Made by a program: the position numbers and the translations under genes. This document shows, in pieces, positions 6,552 through 11,116 of a stretch of DNA of 11,116 nt. Under the pieces are notes generated by a model. The model was not told where the DNA came from and searched no databases. It saw nothing but the letters and a program-made list of their open reading frames with translations. Origin of the DNA: Alphaproteobacteria bacterium (lineage in GTDB: Bacteria > Pseudomonadota > Alphaproteobacteria > JAEULC01); NCBI GenBank assembly GCA_020851015.1, contig JADZDN010000129.1:1-11116 (forward strand), written 5' to 3'. Positions within the stretch are counted from its first letter, which is position 1. Every line of letters starts with the position of its first letter.

Positions 6552-7400
6552 CTAGCCGCCGGAGTGGCCGGCGTCGATGCGCACCAGGCCGCTGTCGGGC
6601 GCGCAGGCGGCGGCGATGCCCGCGCGCATCGCGGCGGCGATGTCGGACTCGGCCAGGCCGTCGATCACGATCTCCAGCACGCTCGCCACGTTGGGCGGCA
6701 GGGCGGTGTTGGCGTCGGCGCGCAGCGTCGGGCAGTAGGCGTCGTTGGTCGAGGCGATCAGCCCCTTGTATTTCGAGCCGATCTTCGAACCCGACCGCAC
6801 CACCCCGCCGGGGAAGGGCAGGATCACGTTGGGCAGCGCGCGCATCGCCCGCACCGCGCGCTCGGCAGCGCGGCGCGTGGCGTCGCGCGACGCGCCGAGC
6901 AGCAGGAAATTGCCGCCGCCCACCGCGCGCACCATGCCGGCGCGGTCGGCGCACAAAAACTCGCCGTCCATCACGGGTATGCGCCAGTAGCGCTTGCCGT
7001 CCAGGCGCTTGGAGATCTGGAACCCGTCGCCGAAATAGCGCAACCGCGCACCGACCTCCACGTGCTCCTCGGCCTCGAGCCAGGAATAGACGGCCGTGCC
7101 CGGGCAGGTCAGCACGCTCTGGCCGACGCGCAGCGGCACCTGCTTGGCAAGGTCGGCGGAGGACGCGGCGAAAACCAGCACGGCGATGCCCGGCCGGCCG
7201 TCGGGCGTGTCCTTCGGCTCCAGCGCGCGTTCGATCCCCGCCTCGCAGCCGCAGCCGATCACCGAGGTGGCGAAGCCGGTCATGCTCTCCGCCGCGTGCC
7301 GCGCCCATTCCATCGTGTCGGCGGTAATGACCAGCCGCGTCGCCCGCATGCCGAACGCCTCGGCGAACCCATCGGCGATCTCGACGCCGTTCAGCAGCAT
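6552..7400 (-). CDS. fhcD: Formylmethanofuran:H4MPT formyltransferase, FhcD, ended early by TAG
   Basis: The product is the formyltransferase subunit of the FhcABCD complex (Ftr homologue). It moves the formyl group between H4MPT and the methanofuran analogue in formaldehyde oxidation. As read it has 282 residues. Family segments are intact: MTGFATSVIGCGCEAGIE (40-57), TPDGRPG (65-71), LRYFGDGFQISK (120-131), RIPVMDGEFLC (140-150), FPGGVVRSGSKIGSKY (196-211) and ASTNDAYCPTL (216-226). The start ATG at 7400-7398 has AGAGGG about 7 bases upstream and gives the family N-terminus xxLNGVEIADGFAEAF. The frame ends at TAG where a conserved lysine (GGK) is expected, losing the last 13 residues. This could be a nonsense mutation, a sequencing error or read-through. 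The gene lies between a composite repeat (toward fhcA) and repeat A3 (toward fhcC). Confidence 0.9.
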   Translation of the reverse strand: MLLNGVEIADGFAEAFGMRATRLVITADTMEWARHAAESMTGFATSVIGCGCEAGIERALEPKDTPDGRPGIAVLVFAASSADLAKQVPLRVGQSVLTCPGTAVYSWLEAEEHVEVGARLRYFGDGFQISKRLDGKRYWRIPVMDGEFLCADRAGMVRAVGGGNFLLLGASRDATRRAAERAVRAMRALPNVILPFPGGVVRSGSKIGSKYKGLIASTNDAYCPTLRADANTALPPNVASVLEIVIDGLAESDIAAAMRAGIAAACAPDSGLVRIDAGHSGG

Positions 7401-7441
7401 GGCGTGCCCTCTTGGACAAGCGGCGACGGGAGACTCCCAGA

Positions 7442-7481
7442 GTCCCCCCTCCCCTTGCGGGAGGGGGACAGGGGGAGGGGG
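7442..7481 (+). repeat. Class B hairpin repeat, copy B1
   Basis: A GC-rich palindrome, CCCCTCCCC-TTGC-GGGAGGGG, followed by a purine arm ACAGGGGGAGGGGG. Read on the minus strand (the fhc transcript) the loop is GCAA, a GNRA-type tetraloop. It is the first part of the 381-base gap between fhcA and fhcD and faces copy B2 in mirror orientation. Confidence 0.85.
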
Positions 7482-7518
7482 CTTCTCGTGGCGTGCACTC
7501 GACCGACGCTCAAAGACA

Positions 7519-7543
7519 ACCACCAAGGCACCAAGACACCAAG
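7519..7543 (+). repeat. Class C arm, left copy C1
   Basis: ACCACCAAGG followed by two CACCAAG-type units (CACCAAGACACCAAG), an internally tandem short motif. It is nearly the inverse of 7647-7671, and the same motif recurs at 11002-11019. Base use differs from the surrounding coding DNA (A-rich purine runs). Confidence 0.8.
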
Positions 7544-7646
7544 AAAGGAAGCTCGAGCCAAGACAGCGCGATCGGCCAGGTGAAGACGGAATGGGCGTTG
7601 CTCCGCGTTCGCTCGTGCCACGATCGCTGCGGTTGCAATGCTCGTC

Positions 7647-7671
7647 CTTGGTGCTCCGGTGTCTTGGTGGT
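7647..7671 (-). repeat. Class C arm, right (inverted) copy C2
   Basis: CTTGGTGCTCCGGTGTCTTG and on to GTGGT is the inverted partner of the left arm at 7519-7543. About 20 of 25 positions agree when it is reverse-complemented. The two arms could pair over a 103-base loop. Confidence 0.8.
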
Positions 7672-7717
7672 TTCCGATTGGAGCGTCGATCGATCCGCTG
7701 TGATGGCACGCGCGCGG

Positions 7718-7756
7718 GCCCCTCCCCCTATCCCCCTCCCGCAAGGGGAGGGGGAC
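7718..7756 (-). repeat. Class B hairpin repeat, copy B2 (inverted)
   Basis: CCCCTCCCGCAAGGGGAGGGG preceded by a CCCCTCCCCCTAT arm. Its reverse complement matches B1 almost base for base. It lies 25 bases beyond the fhcA stop, so in the fhc mRNA it would form the first stem-loop after fhcA. Confidence 0.85.
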
Positions 7757-7781
7757 AAGAAAGGCATTCGTCGACCCATCG

Positions 7782-9404
7782 TCACATCACCCTCGGCCGG
7801 CAAGGGTGGAGGACGAGGCGGTCCTGCGATCCGAACTCCTCGTCGCTGAGCGCGAAGCGGTCGAACGACAGCAGCATGTTGCGGTCGTACCACGCGCGCA
7901 GTTCCCGCTCGATCGCCTGGTCGCGGTCGGGGCGCACGATGTGCGTCGCGCCGCGCGGCGGGTCGGCGCGGACATTGTCGAGCACGGCGCCCTCGCGCGC
8001 GACGAGTTGGCCGTCCTTGAACACCAGGGCGGGAGCCGCGAACATCGCCTCGGCATCCGCCGCGGGGCGATAGACCGTGATATCGGCGGCCGCGCCCGGC
8101 GCCAGATGGCCGCGATCCCTGAGCCCCAGCAGCCGCGCCGGGCCGGCGCGCGTGAGGATCGCGATCTCGCGCAGCGTGTATTCGCGCTTGATCGCGCCGA
8201 GCTGCGTGGCGGCGCGCGCATGCGGCTCGATCTGTGCCAGGGCATCGTCGCGGAAGCCCTTGTCCATCAGCAGGCGGATCAGCCTGGGGTACGAGGTGAA
8301 CACGCCGCCGTTCGGGTGGTCGGTCGTCAGCGCCACGCGCCAAGGATCCTCGACCAGCAGGAACAGCTCGAGCCCGATCGCCCATTGCAGCGCATTGACG
8401 AAATCGCGCGAGCGGTAGCGGAACGGAACCAGGCCGCAGCCGCCGTCGCATTCGATGTCCATGCAGACGAACTTGGCCGGCCGGGCGAAGCGCGCGTTGC
8501 GGTACTGCGCCATGGTGTCGGCCGAGGCGGTGACGGTCTGGCCGAACATCACCTGGCCCACGTCGATGCTGACGTTGGGCGCGGCGTTCACGGCCCCGGC
8601 GATGTGGCTGGCGGCCGAGGAGAACTTGCGGTCGCCCTCCGCGCCATAGCTGTGGAACTGCAGGTGGGTGAGATGCACCGGCAGGCCTTCGACCGCGCGG
8701 ATCGTGCCCAGAGTCGTGTCGGCATTGCCGGGAATGCCCAGGTTGCTGCAATGGACGTGCAGCGGGTGCGGCACGCCCAGCGTGTCGAGTGCCCGCGCGA
8801 GGGTGTGCAGCACGTCGCGCGGCGTCTGGCCGTAGAACGGCCCTTGCTCGTCCAGCTCCAGCTTGCGCTGGTTGAACTTGAAGGCGCTGATGCCGCCGGG
8901 ATTGACCACCTTGACGCCCAGCGCACGCGTCGCCGCCATCATCGTGCCCACGTAGTCCGCAATGGCGCGGTGGTCGCGCCGCCGCAACATCAGGGCGAGC
9001 AGGAAGTCGTCGTTGCCCAGCATCGCGTAGGCGCCGCGGTCGATGATCGGGATGTCCGCCATCTCCAGATGCGCCTGGCGCGCGTTCGACGGCACCATCG
9101 CCGGCTCGACCGCCATGGTGTAGCCCATCGCGGCATATTTCAGGCCGACCTCGGCGGCGGGCGGAATGACGCCGCGCATCTCCGGCGTCAGCGCGCGCGC
9201 CAGGTTCATCTTGCCGCCGGCGATGTGCGAATGCAGGTCGATGCCGCCCGCCATCACCACCATGCCGGCGACATCGTGCGTCACGTCGACCCGCGCGCCA
9301 GGCCCAGCCGCGACGATGCGCCCGTCGCGGATGAAGACGTCGCGCGCGGCGTCGACATCGTGCGCGGGATCGACCACCCGGCCGCCCTTGAGGAGGGTCA
9401 GCAT
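7782..9404 (-). CDS. fhcA: Formyltransferase/hydrolase complex subunit A (formyl hydrolase, FmdA/FwdA homologue)
   Basis: The product is a 540-residue metal-dependent hydrolase of the amidohydrolase superfamily. It releases formate from the formylated methanofuran analogue in the bacterial Fhc complex. The metal-binding HSH lies at H58/H60 in GGIDLHSHIAGGK. A conserved VNPGGISAFKFN block (168-178) holds K176, the likely counterpart of the carboxylated lysine of archaeal FwdA (inference). HVHCSNLGIPGN (216-227) and ALTTDHPNGG (358-367), with D362, supply the remaining metal and catalytic residues. The length fits the family. The ATG at 9404-9402 overlaps the end of the extended fhcB frame as ATGCTGA. 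A 381-base repeat-filled gap separates it from fhcD. No damage is seen. Confidence 0.96.
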   Translation of the reverse strand: MLTLLKGGRVVDPAHDVDAARDVFIRDGRIVAAGPGARVDVTHDVAGMVVMAGGIDLHSHIAGGKMNLARALTPEMRGVIPPAAEVGLKYAAMGYTMAVEPAMVPSNARQAHLEMADIPIIDRGAYAMLGNDDFLLALMLRRRDHRAIADYVGTMMAATRALGVKVVNPGGISAFKFNQRKLELDEQGPFYGQTPRDVLHTLARALDTLGVPHPLHVHCSNLGIPGNADTTLGTIRAVEGLPVHLTHLQFHSYGAEGDRKFSSAASHIAGAVNAAPNVSIDVGQVMFGQTVTASADTMAQYRNARFARPAKFVCMDIECDGGCGLVPFRYRSRDFVNALQWAIGLELFLLVEDPWRVALTTDHPNGGVFTSYPRLIRLLMDKGFRDDALAQIEPHARAATQLGAIKREYTLREIAILTRAGPARLLGLRDRGHLAPGAAADITVYRPAADAEAMFAAPALVFKDGQLVAREGAVLDNVRADPPRGATHIVRPDRDQAIERELRAWYDRNMLLSFDRFALSDEEFGSQDRLVLHPCRPRVM

Positions 9405-10852
9405 GGGGCGGGCCCGCTTTTCTTTTGTCCCCCCTCCCCAGCGCGACGCCGCAAGGCGTCGCGCGGGTGCGGGCGGGGGTCCGGGGAAGGGGGCTCGGCA
9501 CGTGCGGCCTTTGATTCTTTCGTTTGGGGCAATCTGGCTGCGACGCCCCCTCCCCCTATTCCCCTCCCGCGAGGGGAGGGGGGACTCGAAGTATGGGCAA
9601 GCCCGCTTGCGATCTTCTCCACCACCTCGGCAACCGCGGGCAGCTCCGTGTCGCGCTGCTTGTCCAGGCGCAGCGCGACGATCGCGTCGCCGCGCAGCAC
9701 ATGGCCGGGATGGTCGAGGCCGGGCGTGGCGAGCGGGATGAACACGGCGGGCGGCGTCGCGACGTGCGTGCCGGGCCGGGCGAGCGCGATGGTGGGGATG
9801 CGCGATGCCGGCGGCGGCGCGCGGCGCGTCAGGGCATCGATCCACAGCAGCGCATCGGCCTCGCCGGCGTCGATCAGGCGCTGGGCCGACCACAGGGACG
9901 CATCGTGTCGCGCCTCGTCCGCGACGAAGCGCAGGCGCGGCGCACTGCCCGTCAGCCACAGCGCGCTGGCCTGCGCGCCCAGCGCGTTACCGGTGCCGCC
10001 CAGCGGCAGGCCGACGGCGCGCGTGGTCTTGTTGAGCGCGCGCAGCAGCTCTGCCAGGGTGGCGACCGTCAGGTCGGCCTGCGGGAAATCCATCGCGGCC
10101 GCGTTCCACGCGATCACGGCGTAGCGCGCGGCCCGAAGGCGATCGACCAGGCGGCGCAGGACCGCCAGGGGAACGCCGCCAACGGCCTCGGCAAATACTT
10201 TCGCCTCACGGGCCAGCGCCGCCAGAGCGGCCGCGACCTGGGGCATCGCATCGCGGGGCATCGCGACGATCTCGGCCGCGCGTCCGTCGGGTGCCATGCC
10301 GGCGCGCGGGTCGATCGCTTCGCCCAGCAGCACGACATCGCGCGGGCTCGGGGTGTCGGCGATCAACGTCGCGTCCGGCCACATCACGCGCGGCCAGAAG
10401 CGCGGCATGGCCTGGGCGGGGTCGCCGAAGCTCACCAGAAGGTCGGCGCGATTGCGGATCTCGGCGAGGCTGGCAGTGATCCAGCCGCCATCGCCGACCG
10501 CCGCCAGGTTGCGCGCCAGCGCGTCGCCGCCCAGGTGATCGACCGCCGCGCCGATGCGCCGCGCCAGCGCGATCGCCGCGCGCTGCCCGGCGAGATCCGC
10601 CGCCATGCCGTGCACGAGGGGCGCGCGCGCCGCGGCGAGGATTTCCCCCGCCCGTGCGACGGCGGCGTCCAGGGTCGCGGGCCTGCCGTCGATCATCGGC
10701 GTCCCGCGCGCGTCGCCGCCGAAGCCCGCGCGGGCCAGCGGGCAGTCCGCGTTCGCCACGCGCAGGGCGTCGCCGCTCTTTTCCAGGCGCAGGTCGTCGC
10801 AGCCCAGCCCGCAGAAGGGACAGGCGGCGTGCGCCGCTTCCTCCTTCGTCAT
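9398..10852 (-). CDS. fhcB: Formyltransferase/hydrolase complex subunit B (FmdB/FwdB homologue) with repeat-encoded tail
   Basis: The product is a 484-residue subunit of the Fhc complex, descended from the molybdopterin subunit of archaeal formylmethanofuran dehydrogenase. In bacteria it is thought to be redox-inactive and structural. The N-terminus keeps a CPFCGLGCDDL motif (C11, C14, C18) and C37, as in the iron-sulfur site of FwdB. A family block TASLAEIRNRADLLVSFGDP (about 141-160) follows, and no obvious Mo/W-ligand cysteine is seen before it. The ATG at 10852 is preferred over an in-frame TTG at 10897. Family-like sequence ends near residue 418 (VVEKIASGL). The remaining ~66 residues (SSPPSPRGRGIGGGG and on) are encoded by two mirror-image class B repeats. 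The TGA overlaps the fhcA start by 7 nt. Confidence 0.92.
   Translation of the reverse strand: MTKEEAAHAACPFCGLGCDDLRLEKSGDALRVANADCPLARAGFGGDARGTPMIDGRPATLDAAVARAGEILAAARAPLVHGMAADLAGQRAAIALARRIGAAVDHLGGDALARNLAAVGDGGWITASLAEIRNRADLLVSFGDPAQAMPRFWPRVMWPDATLIADTPSPRDVVLLGEAIDPRAGMAPDGRAAEIVAMPRDAMPQVAAALAALAREAKVFAEAVGGVPLAVLRRLVDRLRAARYAVIAWNAAAMDFPQADLTVATLAELLRALNKTTRAVGLPLGGTGNALGAQASALWLTGSAPRLRFVADEARHDASLWSAQRLIDAGEADALLWIDALTRRAPPPASRIPTIALARPGTHVATPPAVFIPLATPGLDHPGHVLRGDAIVALRLDKQRDTELPAVAEVVEKIASGLAHTSSPPSPRGRGIGGGGVAARLPQTKESKAARAEPPSPDPRPHPRDALRRRAGEGGQKKSGPAPC
9427..9493 (+). repeat. Class B hairpin repeat, copy B3 (long stem), within the fhcB tail
   Basis: GTCCCCCCTCCCC, then a perfect 10-bp stem GCGCGACGCC-GCAA-GGCGTCGCGC at 9441-9464 with a GNRA-type loop, then a G-rich arm. 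The outer arms match the other class B copies, but the central stem is longer and different. It lies 23 bases downstream of the fhcA start on the plus strand, so it precedes fhcA in the mRNA. Confidence 0.8.
9545..9585 (-). repeat. Class B hairpin repeat, copy B4 (inverted), within the fhcB tail
   Basis: CCCCTCCC-GCGA-GGGGAGGG at 9561 onward, preceded by the CCCCCTCCCCCTATT arm, in the same orientation as B2. It faces B3 across 51 bases, repeating the mirror-pair arrangement seen between fhcA and fhcD. It marks where family-like FhcB sequence stops. Confidence 0.8.
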
Positions 10853-10913
10853 GGCCGGGCTTGTCCCACGGCTGTTCGGCTCGCGAACCGCCGCCAAGCA
10901 GATTTCGTGTTTG

Positions 10914-10954
10914 GTCCCCCCTCCCCTTGCGGGAGGGGGTTAGGGGGAGGGGGG
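10914..10954 (+). repeat. Class B hairpin repeat, copy B5, upstream of fhcB
   Basis: GTCCCCCCTCCCCTTGCGGG followed by AGGGGGTTAGGGGGAGGGGGG is nearly identical to B1 and in the same orientation. It lies in the 194-base gap (10853-11046) that must hold the fhc operon promoter and probably that of the divergent gene. No convincing -35/-10 pair could be picked out there. Confidence 0.85.
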
Positions 10955-11001
10955 AACCGCGCTACCGCCGGGCAAGCATGGCCCGCCTGGCAATCGCGGA
11001 A

Positions 11002-11019
11002 ACCACCAAGACACCAAGG
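11002..11019 (+). repeat. Class C arm, copy C3
   Basis: ACCACCAAGACACCAAGG is a shorter version of the left class C arm at 7519. It follows B5 at about the same distance and orientation as C1 follows B1, so B5-C3 is a half-unit of the composite element between fhcA and fhcD. Confidence 0.75.
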
Positions 11020-11046
11020 TAGAAAAGAAGGGCGCACCGCCACGAG

Positions 11047-11116
11047 ATGACAGACACCACGCCGGAGATGGAGAGCTCGCGCTCCGGCCTTGTGTCCTCG
11101 ATGCGGTGGCGGTTCG
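11047..11116 (+). CDS. Probable start of a divergent gene (runs off the window), unknown product
   Basis: An ATG at 11047 opens a frame that stays open to the window end (MTDTTPEMESSRSGLVSSM and a few more residues). About 20 of 22 codons after the start end in G or C, as expected for real genes in this GC-rich genome. There is no strong Shine-Dalgarno sequence. Only 23 codons are visible, so no product can be named. It would be transcribed divergently from fhcB. Confidence 0.4.
   Translation, partial: MTDTTPEMESSRSGLVSSMRWRF

Larger units (their letters stand above)
7442..7756. mobile_element. Composite mirror-image repeat element B-C...C'-B' (possible MITE-like unit)
   Basis: This 315-base block makes up most of the 381-base gap between fhcD and fhcA, which otherwise contains no gene I can support. 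Its outer parts are two class B hairpins in opposite orientation (7442-7481 and 7718-7756). Inside them are two inverted class C arms (7519-7543 and 7647-7671, matching at about 20 of 25 positions as inverted copies). The central 103 bases (7544-7646) carry no recognisable coding sequence and are too short for a transposase. The symmetric build suggests a non-autonomous mobile element or a tandem of repeat pairs. No target-site duplication was evident by eye. Confidence 0.55.

Noticed and set aside
6552..6554. TAG in fhcD as a pyrrolysine codon or genome-wide stop reassignment
   Set aside because: TAG terminates surf1, the dodecin, the dedA-like gene and folK in this same window, no pyl genes are present here, and the family residue at this site is a plain lysine, so mutation or error is simpler.
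7442..7756. Insertion sequence or CRISPR array between fhcD and fhcA
   Set aside because: The space between the inverted arms is only 103 bases with no transposase, and the repeats are not regularly spaced direct repeats with spacers.
7806..11050. Long plus-strand open frames (7806-10124 and 9524-11050) opposite fhcA and fhcB
   Set aside because: They lie antisense to well-conserved Fhc genes and read through repeats; low-complexity translation with no family resemblance.

Overview
The window is about 70% GC with dense, mostly alphaproteobacterial-looking genes. Cytochrome oxidase assembly genes (ctaE, a DUF983 protein, surf1) sit near a complete bacterial formyltransferase/hydrolase cluster, fhcBADC. 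This cluster belongs to the tetrahydromethanopterin (H4MPT)-linked formaldehyde oxidation pathway known from methylotrophs such as Methylorubrum/Methylobacterium and Hyphomicrobium. The most economical reading is an aerobic alphaproteobacterium (Hyphomicrobiales or Rhodospirillales-like) able to oxidise C1 units. Species cannot be named from the window alone.

Layout. 1-1571 (+): 3' end of ctaE, a small DUF983 zinc-ribbon membrane protein, and surf1, together a cytochrome c oxidase biogenesis block. 1606-2454 (-): an unrecognised four-helix membrane protein with lower GC. 2622-2825 (+): a dodecin. 3015-5127 (+): an M32 metallocarboxypeptidase followed by a DedA-family membrane protein. 5124-10852 (-): a candidate operon read right to left, fhcB, fhcA, fhcD, fhcC, folK. 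11047-end (+): the probable start of a divergent gene. No rRNA, tRNA, CRISPR array or transposase gene was seen.

How the genes work together. FhcABCD takes the formyl group from formyl-H4MPT (FhcD transferase) onto a methanofuran analogue and hydrolyses it to formate (FhcA hydrolase). FhcB and FhcC are structural partners related to archaeal formylmethanofuran dehydrogenase. FolK makes the pterin pyrophosphate precursor used for folate, and plausibly also for H4MPT. It is joined to fhcC by a 4-nt GTGA overlap.

What stands out. (1) fhcD has an in-frame TAG where the family has the lysine of a C-terminal GGKLG motif; 13 family-like codons and a TGA follow. (2) Every junction in the fhc operon except fhcC-folK is filled by GC-rich palindromic repeats, usually as mirror-image pairs. 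One pair lies inside the fhcB reading frame and adds a tail of about 66 residues. (3) Three repeat classes are visible: a modular ~140-150 bp class A (three copies), a ~40-65 bp class B hairpin (five copies) and a class C arm of the type ACCACCAAG...CACCAAG (three copies). They form a composite B-C...C'-B' element of about 315 bp between fhcA and fhcD. I saw no wholly new enzymatic system. The unusual part is this repeat invasion of a C1 operon together with the interrupted fhcD.
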